From Anniella stebbinsi (lineage: Eukaryota > Chordata > Lepidosauria > Squamata > Anniellidae): a stretch of DNA of 64,000 nt. Positions 1-11,955 of this stretch are shown piece after piece. The position numbers and the translations under genes are program-made. The first letter of the stretch is position 1. Every line of letters starts with the position of its first letter. The notes beneath the pieces are model-generated. The model was not told the DNA's origin, searched no databases, and saw only the letters and a program-made list of their open reading frames with translations. The stretch is from assembly GCA_029215795.1 (NCBI GenBank), contig JARDYH010000001.1, positions 399,503,154-399,567,153 on the forward strand, in the 5' to 3' direction.

Positions 1-1499
1 AATGGCTACTTTCCGTTCTCTGTCCCTGGGTGGTGAACCAGACGCCTGGGTGCACACGAGTGGCCGCTGAGGACCATTTCGTAATGTGCTTGTCTCCTGT
101 GATCCGCTTCTGGCTGGTGATGTAATCCTCCAGTTATACAACCCCAATTCATTCAGCCATCAGAAGCATTCAACAGGACATCTGATTCAGATCACAGCAT
201 GGACTGGGATTGGGATAATTTGGATCCGTTTTGCAGTCCAGTGATCTACCTGCTAGAATCGACCTGTACATACACTCTACATTCCTCTCTCTATGACATG
301 GTCCTCACAGAGATGACAAACCTGAACCTGGACTGTACCATTTCAGATGGCAGCCAGGGGCTCACACCAGGAAAGCTTGCCTCCCACCCCATCCCTACCC
401 ACAGAAATCTAGCATGTCAGGAAACAGCTAGACTAGAGCGTTTCTCTCCAGCTAGTTCTTTCTGTTAAAGAAAGGTGTGTGTGAAGTGGTATGGCTTAGA
501 CATGGCTTTACCTCCTCAGTGAAAACTTAATCCAAAGTCATTTGCCTGTTTCTCATTTGAAAATCATTTCCGAAACAGACCCTGACTAGGAATGCATTCT
601 CCGTATACATGTATCTGTTATCCCAAAAGTCTGACCTTGGGATAGGGGCATTTGGGGCACCAAGAAAGCAAAACGCAAGTGGAACCTTCTCCATTTAAGA
701 TGGAGCAGAGTCAATAGCAGCAGTTCTGCTTTACCAAAACTTCCGTCCCCTTTCCAGACACACACAGAAGTCCCTGTATGCAAGGAAGCACCCGAGAATA
801 TCCGGGGGCAGCTGTAGAAGGGATCACTCCAAATCCTGCAGGCTCCCGTTGAATTATCAGATCAAAATCCCATGAACTTGTCCCCCATTTCTGTTGGGAA
901 AGCAAAGTGATTCTGTATTCTCGGTACAGAACAGGGCCAAGACATATTTTGGGCACATGACAGGAAAACCAAACCGGTGCCTTTACCAAGTCCTTGAGTA
1001 GTTCCTGATCATTTAGTTGAGGCAAGTACCACAGAATCTTGCAGTGGATCATGCCCCTTGGGATCAAAGCTGTTTGCCACCCTTAACAAAGCCCAGAATT
1101 CATCACCCGAAGCAATAGCCTCATCTTGGCTTATATCATGGCTCTCTCTGGCTCAAACTTTCCACTGACAAGCCTACAAGGAATCCCCACTCCTGACCTT
1201 GACTCTCACCCGAATTTCCCTTTCAGGGCTGCACGGTGCAGCAATCTCCAAACTTTTACACATACTGCATCCAGATCTTGCAAGTAAGGCAACTTGGCCT
1301 TCATGGCTGCCTTAATACAGGATGCATCCAAACTAAGACCTTTACAGCACAATATGATTTCAGGAGAGGGTGGGCCAGAGAGACAGCAGGACAGAAATAG
1401 TAGGACAGAAATAGTGACATTTTCGAAGTCTCACTTGTTACTCAAACTGCAGGAAGAGTCAGATCCTTTAAAGAGAAAGAGCAGGAAGTTTATGGATCA
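1..1499. other. Unique non-coding sequence
   Basis: I see no recognisable exon, repeat or RNA gene here. Short open frames on both strands lack family motifs and have no splice context. A short CA-rich patch follows just beyond, near 1595-1620. Confidence 0.5.
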
Positions 1500-1930
1500 A
1501 TGTCTTTGCGCTACCCATGAAATGCAAATTGAATGAGAAGCCCCCATTCCCCACTGAATAGACCATTCAGCTCTTGTGCAATATTTCTTGCTTACACACA
1601 CAGACAGACACACACACACTTAAGACCTTAATTGCCTCATTAGCATGTGGCTCGTCACGCACCGGTAACACAGTCTCGCACTCCAACCGTGGAATTTTCA
1701 AGTAAGCATTTCATTAGCACTTACCTCGCTACGAACCTGCGAGGGCATCAGGAATTCCTTCCGAAAGGAGCAAAATAATGCAACACCACCCGACGATTGG
1801 GGAACATCCCTTTGGAAGATTTTCCAGCCATTTATCTAATCAACGGATTCTGACACACTCTTGCCAACGGCTAACAGGCTCCCCCCAAGTCAAGAAATTT
1901 CATCTGCATGGTATCAGCCCAGGTCTTCAG
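1500..1930. promoter_or_regulatory. Candidate non-coding regulatory element
   Basis: This unique stretch holds an octamer-type POU motif (ATGCAAAT, about 1522-1529) and two homeodomain-like clusters, one around TTAATTGCCTCATTAGCA (1628-1645) and one around CATTTCATTAGCAC (about 1707-1720). The spacing and lack of repeats resemble conserved non-coding enhancers. Conservation cannot be tested from one sequence, so this is only a candidate. Confidence 0.2.
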
Positions 1931-1966
1931 TAGCTTGGGGGACTTCAATCTGACAAGAGTGTCTGC

Positions 1967-2001
<35 letters not shown>
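1967..2001. repeat. (TAA)n microsatellite
   Basis: An uninterrupted TAA/AAT run of about 35 bp. Similar runs occur at about 22376, 22769, 46650, 51301 and 58902. Confidence 0.95.
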
Positions 2002-2602
2002 GTATCTTCTCTACTATTTAATAAAACACTACCGGCTGCCCTTTCAGCCTGCAAAGTCTGCTTCGTTTCCAGTGTTGGAAATTTCAGACCTGCTGCTGCA
2101 GAAGTAGGGTGAACTGCTGTATTACAGTATACAGGCGGACAGTTCTCAGGTTGCAAAGCTATTTATGTCTGTTCAGCAATGCAGGCGCTGGTTACAGCTC
2201 TTATGCCAAACATGCAGCCTCCCAGGGAAAAGATTAACGGAACTCCATTAATACCTACTCTCCAAGGGCCTGTCCACACACAATGTGGTCCAGCACAGGC
2301 TGCAGGAACAGCGAGCAGGCCATTTCTTTCTTGGACTCATGTTAGTGCTGTGGCCACATCCAAAGCAAAACTGGCACCTTTGGTCAGATAAGGATGCTTC
2401 TTAGGTGAATTGATGCCTTTGGCAGAAGGCATGCTGGATTTCTTTACTTTTGCCATGTAGGGCTTAGTTTTCCAGCCCCCTACAAAGTCTAGGTTTCATT
2501 ATTTATTGGAGGTGTTGATTAGAAAAGGACCCACATTCATGGCCAAAATGGATAGAACAGGGAGCTGTCATCTTGCAGGCTGCTACCAAGGATGGCCCAA
2601 AA
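2002..2602. other. Unique non-coding sequence
   Basis: No gene or recognisable repeat seen. Confidence 0.45.
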
Positions 2603-2942
2603 CATGACACTCTTCAAAGACTTGAAAGGTTGTCACGCAGAAGAGGGCCAGGATCTCTTCTCGATCATCCCAGAGTGCAGGACATGGAATAAGGGGCTGT
2701 GGTTACAGGAAGCCAGATTCTGGCTGGACATCAGGAAAAAACTTCCTGACTGTTAGAGCAGTATGTCAGTGGAACCAATGACCTAGGGAGGTGGTGGGCT
2801 CTCCCACACTAGAAGCATTCAAGAGGCAGCTGGACAACCATCTGTCAGGGATGCTTTAAAGTGGATTCCTGCATTGAGCAGGGGGTTGGACTCAATGGCT
2901 TTATAGGCCCCTTCCAACTCTACTATTCTATGATTCTATGAT
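2603..2942 (+). mobile_element. CR1 LINE 3' end, 5'-truncated
   Basis: The segment aligns by eye with the last part of the longer CR1 copy at 43022-43790: the end of the reverse-transcriptase frame (CTTCAAA..CTTGAAAGGTTGTCA), the 3' UTR with GGAATCAATGAC-like and TTGAGCAGGGGGTTGGACT blocks, and the CR1 terminus of repeated ATTCTATG octamers (2925-2942). CR1 elements are non-LTR retrotransposons that truncate at the 5' end on insertion. No coding capacity remains. Confidence 0.9.
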
Positions 2943-3264
2943 CTCAAGAAGCTGCATCATTTGATAGTTTAGTATTGAAGTCAAAGGATGCAGGACAAAT
3001 ATAGGGCTGCTCAAGAAGCAGCTTCTGCCAAGACTGGTTTCAAAAATGGGGGATCACCAGAATAACCTGACTCCAGCTGGAAATAATCTTGTACGGAGAC
3101 AGCCAGGAATAAACCGGTTCCTGTCTAGCAGGGAATACATCAACCTAACACAGAAGAAGAACATCCAGTGATCTTCATTCCACATGAAGCTGCAGCCAAT
3201 GGACTCTCGACGTAATCGTGGCCAGGTAGCGGACGAACCAAGTTCAACAATTAACCCTTTAATT

Positions 3265-3515
3265 TCTTTTTTTAAAAATTTAAATTCTTACACCCCACCC
3301 TTTGTCCCAAAGGTGCACAGGGCAACCTATAATAATATTAATAAGTACCAATAAATCAACAGTAAAAGCGTACGTTCACACTCAAACCATTAAAATACAA
3401 CAATAATAATCTAATCTAAAAACATCAAAACCAACCGACCGGGAGTCAAACGCTAAAGGGAATAAAAAGATCTTTAACTTATGTTTATGAAAAATAGTCA
3501 CGGTGGAGGCTAATT
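3265..3515 (-). mobile_element. LINE 3' tail, reverse orientation
   Basis: The phrase around CACCCCACCCTTTGTCCCAA followed by an A-rich, imperfect stretch with repeated AATAATA and ATCAA is the reverse complement of an L2-like LINE 3' UTR. The family assignment is by resemblance only. Confidence 0.55.
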
Positions 3516-3520
3516 ACACT

Positions 3521-3601
3521 AGAATCGTAGAGTTGGAAGGGGCCATTTAGGCCATCAAGTTCACCCCTGCCCCTGCTCAGTACAGGATCCCAGTTTCAAG
3601 C
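3521..3601 (-). mobile_element. CR1 3' end fragment
   Basis: AGAATCGTAGAGTTGGAAGG followed by GGGCC and a diverged CCCCTGCTCA block is the reverse complement of the CR1 terminus seen intact at 2890-2942. Confidence 0.8.
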
Positions 3602-4660
3602 ACCTCTGTGTTTGACTTTGGACTGCCTGCAGGCCTTGCTTTTAGAATTGATCCCGACTGGAGCTCTGTCACAGCACTGCCTTAAGCAAGACCCTGCCAG
3701 ATTGACCTTGCAAATACAGCAAACCAATTATGAGACCATGTTCACTCCTGCGCTGGAGAAAAGCACAGGTCAGCCCCTGAAAATGCAGAACAAGGACCGT
3801 CTCCTTTCAGTGTTTAAAGCTGGCTTCTCTCTCTCTCTCAATCCTTCCCCCAAACGGCTGTACTGCATCTCATGAAGTGAGCTCATGCACCTCCAAGAGC
3901 GCGGAGAATTTGGAATGGACAGGGCCCAGAGGATTGCATCAGGAATTAGAAGGTTGGGAGTAGACCTCAGAAGTTGTACTCCCTTCAAAATCTTTATGGG
4001 GTGACGACAGAGGAGACCAAAGCCAAGTCCAATCTGCTGAGGAGGAGATAGACAAACTGGAGATGAATAAACTGAGAGACCTGAATAACAAGGAATACGG
4101 ACTAATAACAGCCACAAAGGCGTGAAGGTTCTACCAAGATGGAGAGGCAATTCATCTTTGTAACAGAAAGGTAGAAACAGCCGCCTCATTATCTACCTCC
4201 AAAGACTACACGTTTGGATTAAGGCACAATTTGAGCAGCAAAGTTGGGCCATATCACAACTGCCTGACCAAATCTTCTCTCGCTTTGCATCCAAAAAGTG
4301 ACTTCAGCCTGGCTTACTCCAGAGTGTAAAAATTATATTGCTCATGATCCATCGCCTGTCAATTTTTAATGCTGTTTGTCTCAGACAGTCTGGCAACCTC
4401 CTGAAAAGTGACGTTCCTACAAAGAGAAGACACCAGCTGGAAGCAGATCAAGAGCACCAAAACATTTTCTGAGCATGGATGAATGTAGTGCTCTTTGCTT
4501 TCCATGGGAAGGATGATTTACAAGGCACTCACAAACTCGAGAGCAATACGGGCTCTTGGGGCTGAAAATTGTAAAAACACATTTTTTAAAAAAATACCCA
4601 TTCTAATTTTGGACAAATGTATGGCCTCTAACACATGCTCCAACTATACTTAATTTTGTT
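3602..4660. other. Unique non-coding sequence
   Basis: No exon or repeat recognised. An open frame of 139 codons lies on the minus strand (3770-4189) but shows no family motif. Confidence 0.4.
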
Positions 4661-4842
4661 CAGGGGAGGCTGATGGCTCCAATGCCAGTGGGGCGGTGAA
4701 TCTGCTCTGGGTTTCAGTCGGAACCAGTCAGGACCCTAAAGGAGCTGTCCAAGGTGTGGAAGTTAAGAGTTCTGATTGGTTCTGATCGACACCTAGAATG
4801 GATTCACCTCTCTACTGACATCAGAGCCACCAGCCTCCACTA
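4661..4842. mobile_element. Palindromic MITE, 'GGAGGCTGGTGGCTCC' family
   Basis: The left end reads CAGGGGAGGCTGATGGCTCC and the right end is its inverted complement (GAGCCACCAGCCTCCACT). The inner arms also pair (GGTGAATC against GATTCACC). The same element appears at 21126-21325 and 37138-37318, with lone ends at 11914 and 35625. This is the structure of a non-autonomous DNA transposon, about 180-200 bp long with terminal inverted repeats of roughly 40 bp. No transposase is present. Confidence 0.8.
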
Positions 4843-6526
4843 CCTCCCCCCCATGACTTGCTCCAGTTAGTCACAATGAAGGATGTTACAACAACACACA
4901 CTTCTCCCATTGAAAGCAGCTGGACTTAATGATGCTGAAACCTGGCCAGAGCACACATGTTCCTTCTTTTGGTCATCCTTTTCATACAAGGTACTATCGC
5001 CACTATACCCAAAATATCTTCTTTGGGAGGTGGTGAGTTTCACATACGTTACTGACGTGCGCAAAACAGAGTTTCTCACAAATAGATTGCTCTGTGACAG
5101 AACACCCAAGGAGACAGACTCACAATGAAAGATATGGTTGGTTCTTTGGAATCAGGAAGAAAACATGAGTGTTTCTTCATTCTGCAGTTTCCGTTCACCT
5201 GTGCCCCTCTCCTCTGCTCCTATTCCCCCCCCCCCCCGTTTTCCTTTTCCTCTGAAAGACATCTCTCTAGCCTTCTTCTCTTCTCCTGTTGTGCGTCAGT
5301 TAAGGGATCAGCCAGTAAAGAGGAACAGCTGAGCTTGGAAGTGTTGGGGGAGTGGCGCTTTACGAAAGCAGGTAGGGACCGGCTGAACTCCGATGCAGCT
5401 GATGGCAATTGCTAATTAATTACTCCACTCCCCATAAAAGTCTAGCCAGTGCTCAGTAAGGTCGTTGGAAGCAACTCCCGTACCTGGTGCCTTGCATTTC
5501 ACAGCTTTGTGTTTCGTGCCTGGACTTGTTCTGACCTTTGGAGTGTATCCTGATCATTCTTCAGCGCTTCTCTATAACCTTGTTATTGCCTGGACGTATC
5601 CTAAACCTTTGGACTGGACTTCTGATGACTCTTCAATGCTTAGTGATTTCAGTATTGTCACAACTCGGCTCGAACGGAAACTTCAGGCTCTCACCTCGGA
5701 CTGTTTCATCGGACGCTGTTATCTGCATTGAGTGACACCCTTTATTTATGACATCTCCTTCCTCTGAACTATCCTACATTATCTGGACTCCTTTGGCCCT
5801 ACATCTCCCTTACGGCTTCTCTTAGCCCCTTTCTAGCATCTGAACCACTCAGAAAATGGCAGCTGGAACCTCTCTGTCTTGCCTATCCTACCTCTCTGTG
5901 ACATAAAGGCAGCTCAGCCAATCACAGAGATTTTGCCATCACAAAGTCTCTCAATGCCTTACAAACCCAGAGAAGCCAAAATTAATGCTTCCCAGTCCAG
6001 CAAGTGGGACCCAGAATCATTGTCTAAGCCACCCACAACAGCTGGCAAATGCTGTAAATTGCATTGCAATATCCTCACAAAGAAAACAAGTACAAATCCC
6101 ACCTCTCTCCCACCAATACGAGCTCTTCAAGTCCTCTCTGCTTGCACCCAGATGGAATCAGGGTGGAACTTTTCCAACAAGGATCAATATCAGCCTGGCA
6201 AGCTGCCATGCTCAGAAGCAACCGAACTCTGCACAAACAGACCATTGTTGACTTATGGACTGTGGCGAAGATCCTTATTATGATTCTGAAAGCAGCCCAA
6301 GTGCAGCTTTCCGGAATGCCAACAATGTTATCTTTCTTTCCTGCTTCCATAATTCCAGATACATCAGGCATAGTCAAGTGTCAAAGATGGCTTTGTATAT
6401 TGTACGACTTTAAAAAGTGATCTTAAAAGAGAGAGAGAGAGAGGATTTCAGATGCATGTTTTCCTGAGAAATCAACTCAGTGCAACAGTCATGGCAAAGA
6501 TCACCAGGTTACTTGTCCTTGTAAGA
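4843..6526. other. Unique non-coding sequence with a C-run
   Basis: Contains a 13-bp C homopolymer at 5225-5237 and several short open frames on both strands without recognisable domains. No repeat family is apparent. Confidence 0.4.
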
Positions 6527-6870
6527 CGTAAGAACATAAGAGGAGCCACGCTGGATCAGACCAAGGGTCCATCTCGTCAAGTATTCTGTTCACACAGTGG
6601 CCAACCAGCTCCCCACAGGAAACCCACAAGCTGGTCATGAGTGCAACAGCACCCTCCCACCCATGTTCCCCTGCAACTGGTGCATATCAGCATACTGCCC
6701 TGATACTGGAGGTAGCATGTAGCCATCAGGACTAGTAGCCATAGAGAACTGCCTCCTCCTCCTCCTCCTCCTCCTCCTCCTCCTCCTCCTCCATGAATTG
6801 GTCTAATCCCCTTTTAAAGTCTTCCAACTTGGCACCCGTTACTACATCTTGTGGTCGTGAATGTGAAGAC
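6527..6870. mobile_element. Dispersed repeat 'A' with internal (CCT)n
   Basis: It begins TAAGAACATAAGAGGAGCC..CTGGATCAGACCAAGGGTCC. The same phrase recurs at 31505 and 61806, with a fragment at 47764 and a reversed head near 60930. After the conserved block ending in ..AGTAGCCAT.. a (CCT)n run (6752-6792) is followed by more of the same consensus (GAATTGGTCTAATCC..). The trinucleotide run therefore expanded inside the element. The family is common in squamate genomes; I do not assign a formal class. Confidence 0.75.
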
Positions 6871-7632
6871 GGGCAGGCAACATTTTCAGGCCAAAGGGTG
6901 CATTTTCTTTCCCCCTGCCCTGGATTCTCTCTTTTCTTCCCGCCCCTCTCGCTCCCCCTCCAACCAGTTTGTCTCCACATCTACTTACGTCTGTGGAGTG
7001 ATATTGCTCCATTGACTTTAGTAGAATTGGGGGAAAGTGTCCACTGCCAGAAAACAGGTGGAGGGGAGGAGGTTGTGCCCAATCTCTCGTCGGCGTTCCA
7101 TGAGTACGTGAGGCCAATGGGCTCCATTTGCTGCCAACGCTACACCGTCCCTCCTTCCTTTCCACTCAAACCATGCCCTGTGAACTTTCAGGGCTTACTT
7201 GGGCTGGGCCCAAGGTGCCTTTCCCCCATCCGTTACACGGTTAGGTTCAAGCTAATAGATTGCAGGAACAGCAGAAATAAATCGGAGAAGCTTCTGCACT
7301 GACTTACCTAGGAACTGCTGTTTGTCTTCTATGAAAAACTAATCTGAAAGGATCCTGGGCAATAACTCAGGTTGGTGCAATCTAAAAAAAACAGACGCTT
7401 AGCTTGTCTGTCAGCTGAACGCACTCCCGAGTCCTTGACATAACGCTGCAGTAAATAACTACTCCCTGAAAACAGCGTGTGTATCAACTGGAACCAAGAA
7501 CTGCAGAATTGCAGTAAAGCCATTTTAATCCTATGGAGCTGTCATGAAGCATTCCCTGCCACAAAGAACTACTGCTGAAAAAATGCAGCCACACACAACA
7601 CAGACATCTTCCTAATAGGCCTCGCACAATTT
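6871..7632. other. Unique non-coding sequence
   Basis: A 169-codon plus-strand frame (6793-7302) starts inside the preceding repeat and has no domain signature. Nothing else recognised. Confidence 0.4.
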
Positions 7633-7770
7633 CATAGTATCATAGAACAGTAGAGTTGGAAGGGGCCTCTAAGTCCATAGAGTCCAACCCCCTGCTCAAT
7701 GCAAGAATCCACCTTAAAGCATCCCTGACAGATGGCTGTCCAGCTGCCTCTTGAAGGCCTCTAGTGCGTG
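7633..7770 (-). mobile_element. CR1 3' end, reverse orientation
   Basis: ATAGTATCATAGAACAGTAG, then AGTTGGAAGGGGCC and a block ending in GGCAGCTGGACA-type sequence read in reverse, is a clear antisense copy of the CR1 terminus at 2800-2942. Confidence 0.88.
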
Positions 7771-8162
7771 AAACTTCAGACACTTTTAACCTGTACCCCA
7801 CTTAGTGTGGTGTTATCCCTACATTAAGGTTTGCTCCCCATGCTGAATGGTTTCCACGTGTGTAAAGATTCAATCCATAAGGTTCTATAGCAGTGTGTTT
7901 AGGATACTATGCAAGCTCAGCTGACTGACAATAAGAAAGATCAATTTTGCAAAATAAATCTTCTTTTAAAATCTAAAATGTATTGAACCTTGAATGTGCA
8001 GGCCTCAAAATTATAAGTAGTGAAGTGCAATAGATGAGGTGTTGTCATTTGGTTTGCACATTCCACCCCTCCCTTAAAAATGGTTGCAGTGATCAAGCTA
8101 TCATTCCACTTGCAAAAAGAAGAATCGTGTCATCACCGTACGCATCAAGTTTCTTTGGGTTA
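7771..8162. other. Unique non-coding sequence
   Basis: Nothing recognised. Confidence 0.4.
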
Positions 8163-8350
8163 TAGGAACACAGGAAGCTGCTTTATACGGAGTCAGATTT
8201 CTTGATCTATCTAGCCCAGTATTGTTGACACTGACTGGCAGCAATGAGCCTCCAGGGTTTCAGGCAGAAATTTCCTAGCTCTGCCTGGAAATGCCAGGGT
8301 TTGAATATGGGGCCTTCTGCATGCAAAACAGGGGCTCTATCACCCTCACT
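8163..8350 (-). mobile_element. tRNA-derived SINE 'C', reverse orientation
   Basis: On the minus strand the element carries a tRNA-like head with a B-box-like GGTTCAAAT/GGTTCAATCCC, a TTTGCATGCAGAAGG segment, then a body that ends GTCAGTGTCAACAATACTGG. Related copies lie at 17695, 19060, 20155, 20735, 31725, 34430, 42870, 45115 and 47945. The shared A/B-box arrangement indicates origin from a tRNA and RNA polymerase III transcription. Confidence 0.75.
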
Positions 8351-9182
8351 TGGTGCTCCATGAGGTATCATGCCACAGCTCTTCATGCATCTGTTCTTGA
8401 AATCAGGACGAGTTAGAATTTGAACTTGAAATGGAGAATGGTGTCTCGAATATGCATACCAAATTTCATACAGATCTCTCAGCATTCAAGAGAGATGTCA
8501 GGGTGCAATCAAAGAAATAGGATGCTGAACAAGCAAAATTAAAACCTAAGGCCTCACTTATCTCAGCAATGATTAGTTAATAACCCCCACTTTTCTTCCC
8601 AAGAAGGTACCTTCAGCCGATGTCCACAAGAATCTTATGTTATTCATTTCCACATATAAAGTGGCTGCACTACAAAGGCCTGCATTTCCACCATTCAGAA
8701 CGCCATATGAAGTGAATGGCTCTTTTCACTGATAGGTGCTGGATCGAACATTTAAGCTCCAAAAATGCAGATGAAGCACAGCCTGTTTTCCCTCACCCCC
8801 CACTTTTGAATTTGTTCCCAGCTCCGCAGATGAAAATTTCATCCATAAAAGGCAATCTGACTCAAGCTGCATCGTCTTCAGTTCATCATTAAGGATAAAA
8901 TTAACAGGCACCTCTGGGCCTATTATATACTTCAGCTAGTGATCCAAGATGTGAATACAATTCGAGCAGGGTGAGAAAATGTGAACGGAAGACTCCTTGG
9001 CCACATGCAAGGGCCTGTCGTGCCCAATAATTGATCGAAAGGTGAGGGGAGAGCAAGCACCGCCCTATGAATCTGTGCTTCTCAATTCATCAGCCTCTTT
9101 GGACCCCCAAATTGAACTGATTTAAAATGAAATGCCAAAGATTATGACTGATGTGGAATAAAACTGTTCATTGACTTAGCCT
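8351..9182. other. Unique non-coding sequence
   Basis: No gene or repeat recognised. Confidence 0.4.
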
Positions 9183-9290
9183 TAGGGGCATGGCCTAAAG
9201 GTATGCAAACTAGCAATTGTGCCAAAGCTAAGCAGGTCTTGTACTGGTCAGTGCCTAGATGGGAGACAACTAGGGAAATCCTCTGGACAT
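9183..9290 (+). pseudogene. 5S rRNA-like sequence (5S pseudogene or 5S-derived SINE)
   Basis: AAAGCTAAGCAGG followed by CTGGTCAGTGCCTAGATGGG and AGACAACTAGGGAAAT matches the internal promoter half of vertebrate 5S rRNA (A box, intermediate element, C box) with several changes. The 5' half is poorly preserved. It is too diverged to be a working 5S gene. A SINE whose head derives from 5S rRNA is the likelier source, since such elements are known in reptiles; one copy cannot decide. Confidence 0.75.
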
Positions 9291-9327
9291 CACCATCAGT
9301 GGTGCAGGTAGATTATTTTAGACCCCA

Positions 9328-9396
9328 GATTTATGGTGCACTCCTAGGCATGTTTAGTCAGAAAACTTGTATCTGTCTAAACATGTATTAGTATTG
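9328..9396. mobile_element. Short palindromic MITE, 'CCTAGGCATGTTTA' family
   Basis: CTCCTAGGCATGTTTAGTCA pairs with TGTCTAAACATGTATTAGTA in inverted orientation. Related short palindromes or half copies occur at 12360, 27580, 40390, 41205, 49340, 52465 and 54470. Confidence 0.6.
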
Positions 9397-9639
9397 AACA
9401 ACGTACTTTGGGGGCAAGTTTGCCACATCTGGGAATGGAGGAGGGTGGGATACAGAGGCCGGGAATGAGCTCAAGCATCTGCTTCTCCAGCGCCACTGTG
9501 ATCTGAGGAGGGGGCTTCGAAGCATGTGAAGCTTCAAAGTTCGGGAAAGTGGAACTTGCATAGAGCGACTTTTCAAAACTCAGGTCCTTGGTAGTGGTGG
9601 GAAAGACGCACTTTATGGGGTCATGGGATTTTATTGATT

Positions 9640-9720
9640 AAGGTGGATTCCTGCATTGAGCAGGGGGTCGGATTGGATGGCCTGATAGGCTCCTTCCAAC
9701 TCTACTATTCTATGATTCTA
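9640..9720 (+). mobile_element. CR1 3' end fragment
   Basis: Runs from AGGTGGATTCCTGCATTGAG through GGGGGTCGGATTGGATGG to ACTATTCTATGATTCT. A short CR1 terminus. Confidence 0.88.
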
Positions 9721-11913
9721 AGTGCACTGAAAATTGTTGGGCCATATTAGGCATTCCGTATACTGCTTTTCCAGCGTTATTTCCTGTTTTTTATTCCATA
9801 TTCACTAAAATACCGCAACAGGAGTCATTGCATGTGCTACGAGGTATAAATGCGCAAGAGGGATATAGTATCACCATGATGGGATCGTTTCACTATGACA
9901 CCAGGAGTAGATCCGCCCCAGGCCTCTGCCCTGAGGAACTCACAATCTAAATGTCACCATAGAGGGTGGTATAGAAGAGGGAGTGAAGGCAGGAAAGGCA
10001 CCAAGAATGTAGGACGGAGCATGAGGAAGTACAATTACATACTCTCACGTCGGCTTCATTTCATTGACACCTTTGCTCTGAAATTTGGCCTTAATTCTTC
10101 AGAACAGGAACCCTTACAATCAAAACAGGTTATTCAAGTGAAAGCATATGCCAGTTTGCATAATTTATTCCACCTGGAGACTTTCGGATTTCCTTGGCAC
10201 AAAAAGCAAAACTCCCCTCAAGGCTGCAGAGGCAGCTCTGAACCCCCCCCACCCCCAACAACCCAGGTCAGACAGATGATCTTTGCGGGTAATTGGACAC
10301 ATTCGCAAAAACTGGAGGGATCTAGCAGAGTGGCTCCAGCTTTTCTAGATGGAGTGCAAATGTTTAAAGATCCAGTTTAAATGCTTTGCACAGGTACCAT
10401 GGCGTTACTCTTGTACACAAAAAAAGTCACATTTTTGGCACGGCTCGTTTCCCCCTCCTCCGGCCGTTACAGAAAAGCACAGCTGCTTCCAAAACATCAA
10501 CTATATGAAATCCATTCTAAACTGTGTCTGCTATGGACAAATAGTGATTTGATGAATTGGTCCCTAGGGCACGGATTATTCTTTTTTTCAGGCTGTCAAT
10601 GGGCAGCACCTGTTTGAGCCCAAACGGTTACGGAATTTCTCCGGGGTCTACTGGTGCTTTCTCACAAATGTACATCCGTTCTGGGGTGGTACCTATTTTT
10701 GCCTGCAGGATGCAAAAGCCGATCCAAAGAGGAGCGTAAGCAACAGGAACTAGCCAAGATGCAGCTCTTGGCATCTATTTAGAATTTTGGACAGAGCACT
10801 TGCATTTTTTAAAAAAGAAGAGTTGGCGTTAAGGGATGCTCTCTTTGCTATAGTTTTGACCTGGTACTCTGCACTAAGAAAAGGTTGTGAAGCTTCTATT
10901 TCCTTATCATGGTTTCTCTTTGGTTTAGATAAATGGTTTAGGACAACAATACCTAAAATCACTACTGATGCAGCCGAATTTCCGAAGTAGTTGTCTCGTT
11001 GGTCGAAACGCATCCGTTCGTAAAACCCTCCTTTGTAGTGAGCCTGGATTGATGTCTTATGAATTCACTATTCAGTTCAGAATTATTTGTGAGCTTCGAA
11101 GCGCAGTAAAATAGTACACAGATCCCCCCCCAATTTTTAGTTTTCCTACCACTAGATCCTCCCAAAAATGTACTTAAAGCAGCCTCTTTAGCTACTTCCC
11201 TCCTCAGTGACACCACATCTCTGGCTCCATCATGCCGATGATGGTGAGTAAACCTCGCATGACATGATCATGCAGGCAGGCCATGTGAAACCAACCAATT
11301 GGAAAGGGGCACATAACATTATGATGTCATGCTGCTCCATGTGATTCCAGAGTCGAGCTCCCAAGATGCACCTTGATACTCTGCATGTACAAAAAGCCAT
11401 ATACATGGAACGTGACTTTGTATTGAAGGAGAACTTTCATCAGAGCTCAGATGGGAAAATGTGTTACTTTCTGAGTAAATAACGAATTCACTCGTGGTTA
11501 AGTTCACCCATCATTATAAAGGACCATCTTCTCCCATAGTCTGCCTGCCCATCTCCAGTCTTCTTGGCTTTGATCTCACTATGGTCAGGAGGTTCAGTTG
11601 GTGGGTACGTAGCAGAAGGCTTTCTACTCCACTGAACTGACCCCGTCCCCCACTTGGCCCTCCGTGGGATGGAGGATGCCAGTGGGCGTTCTGTGCCTGC
11701 AGGCTGGATTTGGCCCGTGGAATGGAGATGTCCTGCCATACCTCCTTGCTCAGGAAAATCCTGATAGCATTTAGATGGCAGGTGAAAGCTGCTTTTATTC
11801 CACTGGGCCTATGGCACGTTTGAGTCCTATGCCGGAGACCCCAGAGAACCGTTGCCCATAGACAATCCTAGGCTAGGTGGGCAAATGGTCTGACCTGGTA
11901 GAAAGAAGGCTGC
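9721..11913. other. Unique non-coding sequence
   Basis: The longest open frame (161 codons, 9895-10380, plus) shows no known domain and no flanking splice signals I would trust. No interspersed repeat recognised. Confidence 0.4.
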
Positions 11914-11955
11914 ATGCAGGGGAGGCTGGTGGCTCCCATGTCAGTGGAGTGAGTA
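11914..11955 (+). mobile_element. Single end of the 'GGAGGCTGGTGGCTCC' MITE
   Basis: CAGGGGAGGCTGGTGGCTCC then CATGTCAGTGGAGTGAG is one terminal inverted repeat of the family found complete at 4661. The partner end is missing nearby, so this copy is truncated. Confidence 0.65.

Noticed and set aside
1914..2156. Minus-strand frame with a run of isoleucines
   Set aside because: It is the translation of the (TAA)n microsatellite.
8300..8347. tRNA gene on the minus strand
   Set aside because: A and B boxes are present but no cloverleaf with a proper anticodon and acceptor stem, and the same sequence occurs many times as a SINE.
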